A stretch of DNA of 64,000 nucleotides, from NCBI GenBank assembly GCA_964030475.1, contig CAXIPT010000001.1:19259610-19323609 (forward strand), given 5' to 3'. The DNA is from Tethya wilhelma. Its lineage: Eukaryota > Porifera > Demospongiae > Tethyida > Tethyidae. The notes under the pieces are model-generated. The model did not search any database and was not told the DNA's origin. It saw nothing but the letters and a program-made list of their open reading frames with translations. Both the position numbers and the translations under genes were made by a program. Of this stretch, positions 53,176 through 64,000 are shown one piece after another. The number at the start of each line of letters is the position of its first letter. The stretch's first letter is position 1.

Positions 53176-56100
53176 GAATAAGTATGTGCACATGTACACA
53201 TATCACAATGTCCATGGTAACTCACTGGTACTAAGGCAGCAATGATCCCAGCTGGTAAATCATAGTATGGCATCAGTGGGGGTAACTCTGGTGGAGGGAG
53301 TGGGAGTGGTGGTGGCCCCCATCGGGGGTCAGGAGGTGGAAATGATGGCGGAGGGGGTCCTCCTATGCCATGGGGAACCAATCCATGAGGCGGTGGGGGG
53401 CCACCCCACATTCCAGGGGGTTGCTGAGACCGATGATTATAATCAAACACTTCCATTGACCCCCCACTACTACCACCACTGGGGGGCATAGCATTGTCTC
53501 CCTCGGCATTTGAATCTCCCCCCTGAGGCGGGGGTCTAGACTGATGCTGATAGTCAAAAGATTCGTACTGATGAGGAGGTGGGCGGTGCTCATTCTCCAA
53601 AAGGGGTGGAGCTTCATTACGACGATGATGCTCTTCTCTGTCTATATTTAGCAATGGCTCTCCCCTGTCTATTTTTAGTAACGGTTCCCTCTCAGTACCT
53701 GGATGAGGAAGGAGCCCCCCCTTGTGCCGATTTTCAGGATAGTCCCCCGACGATGCTGGGGGGTTCATTTCACTGGGTTGAGGGGGAGGAGGCCCGGGTG
53801 GGGGGTTCTCATGATAGTCGTAGTCTCGCCCCCTGTCAACATTGTCCCTATTTGTGACGGTGTGATCCTGGTGATGCTGGGGAGGGGGTGGGGGTGGAGG
53901 GGGAGGCTCGTCGGGATGGGACATCGGAAATAGTGGCATCGGCTTTTGTTGATTCTGCTGCTGTGGCGGCCACAGAGGGGGTGGAGCTGAACTTTGAACC
54001 CATGGAGGTGGAGGAGCTTGAAAATCTAAAATTAAGGGATTACATCATTATGATGTAATAGGAAAATGTTTGTACTTATTGATATTTACTTTGCTGTGAC
54101 TGCTGCCAAGGGGGTGGAGCTTGTTGCTGTTGCCATGGTTGCAGAGGTGGTTGACTAAAGAGACTGGGAGGAGGTTGATTGGTACTTGATTGCGGGGGCA
54201 TTCCCTCCGATTGCTGCTTCCAAGGGGGTGGAGCTTGGTTGGAGACAGCAGGGGGTGCTGGTGCTAGAAAACAAGAACGAATCACATGATAATCACATGA
54301 CTCTTCACAAACTGATCGATACATACCAGCATCAGAACTTGTGCTTGCTGAACTTGTAGCATTGTCCTTGAAAGAGTAATAAGTTTGATAAAGATGAATC
54401 ACAAAGCAGAAAAAGTTGAAAGAACACTCATTTCAACTCACCAAGGCATCAGCATTCTCAGTCACAATCGCTCGAATTTGCTGTCAGAGAAAACAAAAAA
54501 TAAAACTAAATGAGCCATCATGATCTCATCTCATCATCCAACCTGTAGACACTGTTCGTTGAAGTACTTTTGAGTCTCCCAAATCTTCAGCACCTGAATT
54601 AGTCACCACACACACGTGATCAAATCCAATGGATCATGTGAGCACAATCGAGTATCATGTGACTGTCACGTGACGTACAGTACCTTCAGTAAGCTTTCAG
54701 TCTTGTCGGGATCACTGCTGTGAACATTGTAGAAGATCTGGACCACATACTCTTCAATGGCCTACAGGAAGACGAGATAAGACAGCTGTTATCATAAGTA
54801 ATAATAAGAGGGGCAAATGCTAAAATCCCCATCAAAAAATCAATCTAAAGCTTCCAATAAACAGAGGTATAGAAATAAAAGCAGTAAAGAGATAATACAA
54901 AAAAGAGAACTAAAAAATGCAAAAATTTAATTCTACATTCAAAATAATTATGCATAGTTGACTAAAATTAATATCAACTGGTGATTGTTGCTGAGATGAT
55001 ATGTAGGGTGTGTGTCAGTAACAGATCACATGATCCACCGAGAGGGGGTGTGGTTGGTACCCTACCTGCTTGAGATCTTGTGCCCCTTTCCGTAAACTAC
55101 ACACAAGAAGGCAGAGGAACAGCGAAAGAATGAACCAGATCGTTATCAACAACACAGCCACGCAATCAAATCATGCAGTTAACAAAAAACACAAAGACCT
55201 TACCTATTAAATAAACACACATAAATGCATGAATAGGTTTAATTTTAGACCTAATATGTAGCAATATTATTACTTTGGATAGATGTTACTATATATAGCC
55301 TCTACTGAAGCTCTTACCAGTGGTGAATGACATCATTGATGAGATAAATGATGTGCAACTTTTGAGTGAAGTTTATACCAGGAGCATTCAACGTCCTGTG
55401 TGGAAAATGGAAAAAAAAACAGGAAAAATTTTACAATTTCACACTCAGTCTAGTCAACACACTGACATGTACAGCAATAATTTAGGTTTTTGGTGATATC
55501 TGAAAGCATGCTCTAAGTCTTACTTCCTAGTGATGAACCTTGCCACCAGGCAACATCCCTCCATGTCAGTGGTGTGGTTGAATATCCAGCTCTTGCCAGA
55601 CTGAATAATTATGCATAGTTGACTAAAATTAATATCAACTGGTGATTGTTGCTGAGATGATATGTAGGGTGTGTGTCAGTAACAGATCACATGATCCACC
55701 GAGAGGGGGTGTGGTTGGTACCCTACCTGCTTGAGATCTTGTGCCCCTTTCCGTAAACTACACACAAGAAGGCAGAGGAACAGCGAAAGAATGAACCAGA
55801 TCGTTATCAACAACACAGCCACGCAATCAAATCATGCAGTTAACAAAAAACACAAAGACCTTACCTATTAAATAAACACACATAAATGCATGAATAGGTT
55901 TAATTTTAGACCTAATATGTAGCAATATTATTACTTTGGATAGATGTTACTATATATAGCCTCTACTGAAGCTCTTACCAGTGGTGAATGACATCATTGA
56001 TGAGATAAATGATGTGCAACTTTTGAGTGAAGTTTATACCAGGAGCATTCAACGTCCTGTGTGGAAAATGGAAAAAAAAACAGGAAAAATTTTACAATTT

Positions 56101-56299
56101 CACACTCAGTCTAGTCAACACACTGACATGTACAGCAATAATTTAGGTTTTTGGTGATATCTGAAAGCATGCTCTAAGTCTTACTTCCTAGTGATGAACC
56201 TTGCCACCAGGCAACATCCCTCCATGTCAGTGGTGTGGTTGAATATCCAGCTCTTGCCAGACTGAAAGAGAGAGGTAAAAGGAGAGAGAGAGAAAGAGG

Positions 56300-56358
<59 letters not shown>

Positions 56359-58192
56359 TGTGTTTTATTTGTATACTGTATAGCGGGTGTAAATTTGGCA
56401 AATTGGAAAATAATTCTTCAAATTGCTAAATAGTTTTATACGCATGCATGCATAATATATTATAATAATTACAAGGGCAAATTTATAATCACCAAATCAT
56501 GCTAAAAATGGGAATTCGCCAAATTTTAAGCTTGCCAAATTTACTCGCTATACAACAATACGGTATTTTCAACTGTTCTACACACACACACATACAAATA
56601 CTTGCAAGCCAACTACTGTACACATCCCCATGCATGTAGCAATGAGACACTGAGAAACAACAAACAGGAAATGTTCGCCTGGTGTAGTACATAATGCTAC
56701 ATGCTTCAAGAACTAGAGGAGATATAATCTAACACTGCTTTTCCCAACTTGGAGATCAGTTTCACATTAGAGAAAGGATGCTATGCAACTGACACAACCC
56801 AGAAACAAGTTTGACTCATCTACACCAATCTATACCCTCCATTGGCTTACTGCTATTGAGTCCTTTGTGCACGACTCCATGATGGGTCGAACCACGTTGG
56901 TGAATTCCAATTCCAGAGAATCGGTGATTCCATTCTGCTGGAGGGAGGCCTGTTCGGAGAGTTTGGTCTGTTTCAGTTGCTGAATCAGCAGTTTCCCGGT
57001 AGCCTGTTGTTGCTGCTTCTGGATCCAAGGGGGTGGGGCTGGTGACGGGTGGGAGGAGGGAGCTGTGAGGGTGCGGGTACATGTGAGGTGTGAGGATACG
57101 AGGATATGAGGGTGTGAGGGTGTGAAGGTGTGAGTATGTGAGGGTGTGTGCAAATACAAAGAAAATTTCCAACTTACTTTCCATTAGTGGGGGTGGATGT
57201 GAACCTCCACTGCCCCCTGATTGCTGAATTTGATTCCATGGTCCCCCTACACTAGAAGGGGGTTGATATCCCGACCCCCCTGATGTACTAAATCCTGGTT
57301 GAGTATAACTAGGTTGTGAGTAGCTGCCAGACTGAGATGAGGGGTAGCTACCCAATATTGGAGGAGGTGGGCCCCCACTGGGGGGAGGCTGCTGGGACAT
57401 TAGCGATGGAATTGAAGGGGGTTGGAGAAGACCAGGAGGGGGTTGCTGCTGAGTGGGGTACAGAGCTAGAGAGAGAGAGAGAGAGAGAGAACAGATCACT
57501 TTCAAAACTGGACAAGGCTCTTCAGAAACGAGATACACGTAAGTTTACAGACAACAGTACTTTCAAGCACAACAATAAACTATAATCACACGACTCCTAC
57601 ATTCAGTCAACCAGCCACCCATCAACCCCTTAATTATGAATCAATCTCCCTCACTTCACTCACAAGACTGTTCTGAGGAGACCTTCCACTTGTAGTAGTT
57701 GTTGTACTGGCCTCCAAAGAGGAAGTAGAACTTGGGGTTGTTGCGCTGCTTGTCCATCGTCATTCTCTCAAACTCTGGGCCATTTCGAGCCACAAACACA
57801 GCCAGCTTGTCAATGATGTTACGGACCTCTATATCTGGAGGTGGTGGAGAGAAGGTATGCACGGTGAAAATTTCCAGGTATTTATCAAAAATGAACAGTT
57901 GATTCACAAAATAAGGACTAAAATATGTACAGACCTACAAGGCTATTTATCTGTGGTGTTAGTACTTAGTATATACAGTCTAGGATCTTGGTGTGATGGT
58001 GAACATATAGCCATGTCAGGGCCTGCCATGACATCAAGGCTCCATGCTCACATCAAAGCGTCTTAGCATATTAATAGGACACTTGTAAGAGTCTTACAGG
58101 GTATATTATCATGTTGGATACTAGGTAAACATGCACAGACCTTCAGGAGCAGCGGGAGGATACTGAGAGTAGTTGGCTGAAGAAGCCGCCAT
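49450..58192 (-). CDS. CHERP: CHERP-like SURP/CID/SR/G-patch splicing protein
   Basis: Exons in transcript order: 58192-58141, 57834-57664, 57465-57178, 57038-56851, 56261-56185, 56056-55979, 55757-55727, [duplicate 55600-55524, 55395-55318, 55096-55066], 54761-54684, 54593-54543, 54480-54442, 54366-54327, 54263-54090, 54025-53226, 53114-52981, 52686-52573, 52217-52173, 52095-51979, 51922-51770, 51692-51622, 51237-51146, 50089-50008, 49457-49450. All phases fit; 960 residues with one copy of the duplicated exons. Domains: SURP (DIEVRNIIDKLAVFVARNGP), a Gln/Pro-rich part, a CID (SWIFNHTTDM, LIYLINDVIHHCLRKGAQDL), a Pro-rich centre, then DLPAG, VRLPPPQPPTERLLKAVEEF, RPRNEEGWEARALLGFFENK, RS repeats and a G-patch (NVGHQMLKKMGWEGSGLGTM, GIQEPIKGGDVRDKVDKYKG). 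This is the order of human CHERP, a U2 snRNP-associated splicing factor. Confidence 0.93.
50093..50211. repeat. (GA)n microsatellite with 34-base N gap
   Basis: GA repeats on both sides of an N run at 50139-50172, in the CHERP intron just upstream of the second-last exon. True length unknown. On the coding strand it gives a long CT tract immediately before the acceptor, serving as an extreme polypyrimidine tract. Confidence 0.9.
51386..51596. mobile_element. MITE family 1, second copy (CHERP intron)
   Basis: 211 bp, same orientation and structure as 28202-28418: taccgtatagcgggaaattt at the left, aaatttcccgctatatggta at the right, shared internal segment gtggtcgtcacgtaatgttgag (gaggtcgtcacg... 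in the other copy). Differences are scattered single bases. Confidence 0.85.
52371..52486. repeat. Diverged minisatellite, same unit as RAD54 intron 9
   Basis: Copies of (aa)catgagcagttataactca, the reverse complement of the 21-bp unit at 13107-13383, here degenerate. Preceded by a CA tract at 52290-52342. The same unit in introns of two genes points to a dispersed family. Confidence 0.7.
53122..53172. repeat. (GA)n at CHERP splice acceptor
   Basis: A pure GA run that on the coding strand is a CT tract directly before the acceptor at 53115. It forms the polypyrimidine tract. Confidence 0.8.
54943..56264. repeat. Two identical 661-bp tandem copies with three CID exons
   Basis: 54943-55603 and 55604-56264 read the same at every base I compared, introns included. 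The borders share only the two-base overlap aa (…ccagactg|aataatt). Each copy holds CHERP exons SGKSWIFN..., TLNAPGINF... and LRKGAQDLKQ, which start and end in phase 0 as a block, so including both adds 62 residues without a frameshift. The acceptor of the upstream copy is ctctctttcag; that of the downstream copy is the weaker ataattattcag. Recent tandem duplication or assembly artefact (unmerged haplotypes). Confidence 0.9.
56282..56356. repeat. (GA)n next to the CHERP duplication
   Basis: A GA-rich tract adjoining the edge of the 661-bp duplication. On the coding strand it is the CT tract for the acceptor at 56262. Confidence 0.8.
56372..56565. mobile_element. MITE family 2, longer copy (CHERP intron)
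   Basis: About 194 bp with ends tactgtatagcgggtgtaaa and tttactcgctatacaacaat plus cggta. The centre has gccaaatt/aatttggc motifs in both orientations. Relative of 31733-31845. Confidence 0.7.
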
Positions 58193-58518
58193 CTTGTTCG
58201 GAGGGACTCACATGGAATTTGTAACTGAGCATGCGCAAACTTTTCTCGTGACCTTTGACCTCAAGAACCCATGCAACGTGCCAAGGTTGCGAAACCTGTG
58301 AAATTGAAACCGAAAAAAAAAGCTGAAGTCAGCCCTTCCCACTGCCACGGGATATTGCATTCTCATTACTCGTTTCATGATGAAGAACTCTTTGTAAATC
58401 GAGAGACAGTCAGCTAGTGATTGTGATAATTTCATAGTGTACAAAGTCTTATTATTATGCCACTTCAGTCAGTGACTGTCACTGACTGTGTAGTGACTAT
58501 TTTGGAACTGACAAAGAC
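58193..58518. promoter_or_regulatory. Divergent promoter, CHERP / receptor phosphatase
   Basis: 326 bp between start codons pointing away from each other. No strong TATA box on either side. Confidence 0.5.
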
Positions 58519-61500
58519 ATGAATCCTTTGTGGAAAAGCTTTCTCAGTTGTTGTGCAGTTGGTGTACTGGGTGCTCTTCTAATTGCAAAGAGTAAGACAG
58601 CCTCAATAGCTAGATACACTACATAAATGATGTGTCAGTGCCACTGATTGACTTCAGTCATGACACCATCTGTCACTGATTTGGCTTGGCTAACTTGTCA
58701 TGCATTAAGAAAAATTAGTGAGGTATGTTTATGTTGTATCCACTCATGTAGGTTCTGCCCAGATGTGTGGTACCACTCTACGAATTCAAGATATAAGTGA
58801 GAATCTTCTTGAAGATGATGTTAGAACCTGTATAGAGTGTGTACTAGGAGGATCAGTGGCCACATCAGCTACCTGGTTGATTGGGACAGCTTCCTTTGGT
58901 CCAGCTAATTCACCTATTGACTCCAGTGATGGTGAGGTGGTCAATGGAGTGTTGGTCATCTTTGATCCTTCCACTGTAATCCCTGCGACTCCTGGAGCTG
59001 CAATCAGAGTAGTTTGTAGTGTGACTGGTGGTGATTCACATAGTTTCTTCATCACGTTGGATGGTATATATGCTTGTCTTTAGTCTTCTTTATCACAATA
59101 CTTATTTAATTATGTCATTTCTCTCCAGTATTCCTTCCACCAGAGGTCAAGAATGAGACTGTGAATGAGACAGATGTCTTACTGCTTATTTGTACAGACA
59201 ACAATATTGGTGGATTAACATCAGCACACTGGGAGAACTCTAATGGTCAAGTGTTAGTACAGAATCAACAGTATATGGTGGAGAATGTCCTCAGGAACTA
59301 CACTGGAGTGTACACATGTGTCCTCTCTAGGAGTGACAATAATGACACACTATCTGCCAATGCCGCTGTTACAGTACAATGTAAGTCATTCATTGTACTC
59401 AAACATCAACAAATGATCAGTTTCTTGTCATTGTACACATGTATGCGTTTGTGTCTGTCAAATTAGATGCACCTGAAGTAAACCTAACAATAGAAGGAAA
59501 AAATATGCGGTTAGTAAGTATACCTTTCGGAGGTAATTTGTCTTTGTCATGTGGCTATGATGGTGTACCCACACCAGTCATTGAGTGGCTCCACAATGAT
59601 AGCCTACTAAATGATTCAGATCCTTATACTGCAATCACCATTGATGCTAGCAGTTCACAGCTGAACCTCATCAACCTGCAAACCAACAGTGGCGGAGATT
59701 ATACTTGCCAAGGGACTAATATTTTTGGTGATAACTCAACCAGTATTATGGTCACTATCATAGCGGGTAAAATAATAATAGCAATGCAAAAAGCTTCTAT
59801 ATTTAATATAATTATAGATTTAACAGCTGTTCAATGTGCAAATATATGCTAAACTCCCACCATGTCTCTGTACAGTTCGTCCTTTCCCTGCTACTAACCT
59901 AAGAGTTGTCAACACTACAGAGTCTGCTATTACTCTAGCATGGAACAATGGTTTTGATGGACTCTCTCCAATTACGGGTGTCCTGGTTGAAATATTTAAT
60001 GGAGATCAACTTGTGGACACTCGTGAACTAAGTGGAAATAATACCCTAGAGACATGGATCATTACACTGCTAAATCATTCTACTCACTACACATTTGAAC
60101 TACGTATAAGGAATGCCATTGGGCTCAGTGATCCAGTCAGTGTGACAGGCAAAACTCAAGATCAGTCACCAAGTAAGGAGTGAAAGGGAGATATTGAATC
60201 AATCTTGCATGTCATTGTTTTGTACTGACAGTCTTTAGCATGCGCAAGTGAAAGAGACCGTGTGAATTGTTGTATAATTTATCGTACATTTTAGCCACAT
60301 CTGCAGCACCTACAGATGCAGGCGGTACAAACAACGGCAATAACAACAACGGTGGCACAATAAACAGTGGAACTGGAGCAGCTGTCGGAGTGTTGGTAGT
60401 GCTCATAATAACACTGTCTGTCATCACAATCATCGTCCTATTTGGTGTGTTCTACTACAGGTGAGGGCATGTGTTGTTTGTGATCCATATTTTGAAGAGA
60501 TATGCATGCATGCCTTCCCAAGCAAACATTAGTAATGAACGCATCTGTTTCCATGCATGCATACATAAACTGAAAGAAAACGTCGCAAGAATGTGGCTCT
60601 AGCTGAAGACAAAATGGGAGCTTACACTAAAACTCCAGTGTTCTCTTGGGAGTATACTGTGTCTCTTGACAGTTTACCGAGAACAGACAACCAGGAGTCA
60701 AATGGTCACGACTTGATTCAGCTGGAAACTTTGGCAACAGAGAACTCTAAAATCACTGAAAATGGTGTTGATGGTCAAGGTAAATGAACTTATGAACAAT
60801 TGTAGTGTCACCATCACAAAAAAACCTGGCATATATACATAACTATTGATACAAAAGAATTTATAGTTTCGCTTTCATGTGTATTTTGTCAATTTGATAT
60901 CAATCCACAACCATTGTTTTCTTAGCTCCAGTTATTTCAGAGTTTCCTCAAGAGACTAAACTAAGTGAAGGTCAAGAAGTAAGCTTCAAGGTGGTCGTCA
61001 CTGGTTACCCAACACCAAAGCTTCAGTGGTACCACAATGGAACTGAACTAGCTGACGACTACTCCACTGAACTTGGTCGAGATGGCAGCCTCCACTTGCC
61101 CTGCTGTGAGAAACGACACAGCGGCGTCTACAAGTTAGTTGCTACAAATTCTAAAGGAAGCACCGAGAAAGAAGTTACACTCCAAGTGCTGGATGAAGAT
61201 GAGGTCCCTCTTCTAAAAGAGATTGACTTTAGTCCACTATCGTTGGCAGATTTTGGATCATTTGTAGCCAACAATCACAAAAACAGCAATGCTGGTTTCA
61301 GAGATATGTATCAGGTATGTCTTTGAATATTTGAATCTGATGTCTGATGAAAAATTATTGATGAACTTGTAACTGACTGTTGTATTGTGTTGTCATGGTT
61401 ACAATGTGTGTGTGTGCAGGCTCTGGACAAAGGAGATGAACACACAACGGATATTGGTCTGAGTCCAGCAAACAAGAAACTGAACAGATTTGCAAGAATG

Positions 61501-62731
61501 ACAGTTTGTAAGCAACAGTGTTTGTCTTTCATGATGGCTGTATCATTTCCATGGATACGGGTAATTTATTGGGCACCTAGCTCCCTTTGTTCAAAAGAAT
61601 CCAAACTTTGTAGCTATTGACTCTATAGCGTCAACAGTCACTAATAAAGTTTCAATTTTTTTTACAAAGGAGCTTAAAATCAACAAAAAATGAAATACTG
61701 TAAGGCTAAAAGAGTTTCATTTTCCGTACATGGTACTAACATTCAAATCGTGTCAAACCCAAAATATCATAACTTGTTCTTTGAGTCAAAGAAAGACAAC
61801 TTGTAGTCAGTACACAGTGGGCTGTGTACTCACATAAAACTCTCTCTCTCTCTCACACATACCCACACACAAACAACAACTCTCGAACAACAACAAACAT
61901 AGATGATGACAATCGTATAGTGCTGGAGCCAAGTGAAACATTTGAAGCAGATCGATTCATTAATGCCTGCTACATTGATGTAAGCTTGTTTACTCACTAC
62001 CACTTTACATGAGCTGTACATGTGCACAAGTATTGAACAAAAGCCTTCTCAATCTATCTCTCATAGGGGTATCAAGCACCAAAGAAATTCATTGCAACTC
62101 AAGGTACATATATGACTGACCAAGTGTCAATATCTCAAATAGAGAGCTGGAATGAGGTTTGGAATATACTGAAATCTGACTTGAAATGTTTCAATCTCCA
62201 ACAGGCCCTCTACCTCACACACTCACCGACTTCTGGAGGATGGTACTACAAGAGAAGGTCCCAACGATCGTCATGGTAACAAACCTCACAGAGGGGAAGA
62301 AGAAAAAGTGTGAACGCTACTGGCCTGAGGTTGGCTCCAAGGAATATGGTCCAATAACAGTCACCATAACAGACCAGCAGACTCTTGCCGACTACACTAC
62401 GAGAAGATTTCTTGTGAAGGTAAGCACTATAAGCAAAAGCATTGTCCAGTATGAATGTTGTGATAATTATGCAAACAAAGCATCTGTAATGGTTATTGTA
62501 GTGGATGGGTAACTGTTGTATGCTCACCAACAATATGGTATGTCATTGTACATATATGGAAGTTTTAGAGTACGGTAGGGGATCGACTGCAGTCCACATG
62601 TGGACAATAGTCGTGGTTGATTGAGCATTAACTATTGTAGATCTTGTGGTGTTGAACACACTCTCTCCGAGATTTGTTTTTTGTTTTCTTATCTCCTTCC
62701 CCTTTGCTGTTTGTGTCCGTCGGCACGCGCG

Positions 62732-62774
<43 letters not shown>

Positions 62775-62974
62775 GTAACAGATAGCTCTCAGCAGCCGCA
62801 GAAGGTGATGCAGTACCATTACACGGCCTGGCCTGATCATGGTGTCCCAACTTACACTACATCTGTGTTGGCCTTCCACAAGAGAGTCATGTCACAGCAC
62901 AAACCAAAGAAAGGACCTGTGTTAGTTCATTGCAGGTATAGTTGGTCACGCAGTAGAGATTTCAGACACTGTGT

Positions 62975-63069
<95 letters not shown>

Positions 63070-63950
63070 TAGTGCTGGTGTGGGAAGGACAGGGACATTC
63101 ATCACTATCGACAGCGTACAGGAACAGGTCAAGAATGAGAGTATCATCGACATAGCCGGTATTGTGAACAAAATGAGACACCAAAGAATGAGGATGGTCC
63201 AAACTCAGGTAGAGAGCTTCAAATTTGACTGCATTACATGAGGCATTATGTGTGGACACAAATAAAATGTCTAACTTTCAGTTTTACTTTACAAATATGA
63301 AAGGTTTTTTCCCCCTTACTCAAAGCATGTTAATGATGTTTATTTTCCCTACCACTTTCCTAAAAAACTTGTAGGACCAGTTCATGTTTATTCATGATGC
63401 TATACTGGAGAGTGTGATGTGTGGAGACACAGAGATCAATGCTGCCAACCTCCGTATGGCTCTCAGGAAGATGGAAAAGAAAAATGAACAAACACAGAAA
63501 ACAGCTCTTCAGGAACAGTTTGAGGTACAGATCTGATGACAGCTGGTGATTTACACATTGTGTAATCCTGACCAGTGAGGTTGAAATTAATACCCTTGTA
63601 AATCAGGCCCTTTCTGAGCTTCTTGGCTTATTGATCGCTAAGCATGTTGAAATGCTACATGAGCACTTGGTATTAGGATCATGTGACTGGCTATTTATTC
63701 AGGTACTGGAACAGGTGACCTCGACCTCAAGCACAGGTGAGAGCTATGAATGTGCGACGGCTCTTCGTCATCCAGACAAGAACAGAAGAACAGATCATCT
63801 TCCTTGTAAGAGAGAATAAGATTTTGTTGGAAAAGTATAGTGTCACTATCCATTATAATGATTGATTGTTCTTTCAGTGGAGAATTATCGAGTTTCTTTA
63901 AAAGGAGAATTTCCAGATTATATCAACGCCTCTAACATTGATGTGAGTTT

Positions 63951-64000
<50 letters not shown>
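58519..64000 (+). CDS. Receptor tyrosine phosphatase with cytoplasmic I-set domain, 3' cut
   Basis: Exons: 58519-58591, 58752-59063, 59129-59380, 59467-59766, 59876-60172, 60295-60460, 60577-60779, 60926-61314, 61420-61507, 61903-61979, 62067-62103, 62205-62419, 62775-62935, 63073-63208, 63375-63524, 63703-63805, 63878-63942; the gene runs off the window (1008 codons seen). Signal peptide (SCCAVGVLGALLIA), three Ig-like units (the third LSLSCGYDGVPTPVIEWLHN, DYTCQGTN), one FN3 (FPATNLRVVNTTESAITLAW), a membrane segment (AVGVLVVLIITLSVITIIVL) and the stop sequence RKRRK. After a linker comes an I-set domain (FPQETKLSEGQEVSFKVVVT, KLQWYHNGTEL, HSGVYKLVATN). Then PTP domain D1: FINACYIDGYQAPKKFIATQ, WPDHGVP, HCSAGVGRTGTF, QTQDQFMFIHDA, all catalytic motifs present. 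D2 starts at ENYRVSLKGEFPDYINASNI. It removes phosphate from tyrosine at the plasma membrane. Confidence 0.93.
62735..62772. repeat. (GT)n before a PTP exon
   Basis: A GT run that ends in the acceptor gtgtaggtaaca of the exon at 62775, replacing a normal polypyrimidine tract. Confidence 0.8.
62979..63066. repeat. (CT)n(CA)n compound microsatellite
   Basis: Pure CT then CA directly before the acceptor of the exon at 63073, which encodes the AGVGRTG part of the active site. The 136-bp intron consists largely of this repeat. Confidence 0.85.
63952..64000. repeat. (CA)n at window end
   Basis: Begins about 10 bp inside the intron after the exon 63878-63942 and runs to the last base. Confidence 0.85.

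Overview
The window is eukaryotic nuclear DNA, almost certainly from an early-branching animal. Genes have many short GT-AG introns, the DNA is AT-rich with many CA/GT/GA microsatellites, and the proteins are animal types: RAD54, CHERP, archaemetzincin, a receptor tyrosine phosphatase with Ig and FN3 domains, an AIG1-type GTPase and a death-domain protein. Compact head-to-head genes and many short MITE-like elements suggest a demosponge (an Amphimedon-like genome is my best guess; this is inference). Single N bases (2906, 4677, 11589, 30702, 32378) and one N run (50139-50172) look like assembly joins.

Layout. 1-1.9 kb: an AIG1/GIMAP-like GTPase (cut by the window edge) and a small gene with a homopolymer frameshift, both minus. 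4.08-4.68 kb: a broken copy of a secreted protein family. 5.0-7.1 kb: an SR-rich protein with four U1-type zinc fingers (minus), head-to-head with RAD54 (plus, 7.37-34.8 kb). RAD54 intron 4 holds a minus-strand coiled-coil/death-domain ORF. RAD54 intron 13 (16760-30519, 13.8 kb) holds a family of six intact, intronless secreted-protein genes plus relics. 36.1-37.6 kb: a PP2C-like protein (minus), head-to-head with archaemetzincin (plus, 37.97-39.43 kb). 39.7-41.5 kb: an acidic-repeat PDZ protein (minus). 43.5-47.2 kb: a 68-residue membrane protein that resembles only the tail of calnexin (minus), head-to-head with an unrecognised coiled-coil protein (plus, 47.36-48.90 kb). 49.45-58.19 kb: CHERP (minus), head-to-head with a receptor tyrosine phosphatase (plus, 58.5 kb to the window end).

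The most unusual system is the gene family inside RAD54 intron 13. Each member has a signal peptide ending in ASP, a strongly conserved region of about 190 residues, in most copies a dibasic KR site, and then a short, very divergent, usually Cys-bearing C-terminal segment. This is the layout of a secreted precursor with a conserved pro-region and a diversified mature peptide. The divergent segments still share an Asp-Gly or Asp-Ser-Gly turn, and most have nearby cysteines, so they look like variants of one small fold. Most copies have their own TATAAAA box about 95-130 bp upstream. The intron also contains a dead duplicate of RAD54 exon 13 and a promoter without a gene, which shows that the locus grew by segmental duplication.

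Other notable points: the receptor phosphatase has an I-set Ig domain on the cytoplasmic side, without the disulfide cysteines; three CHERP CID exons lie in an apparently identical 661-bp tandem duplication; the RAD54 exons for helicase motifs V and VI are not found in the window.
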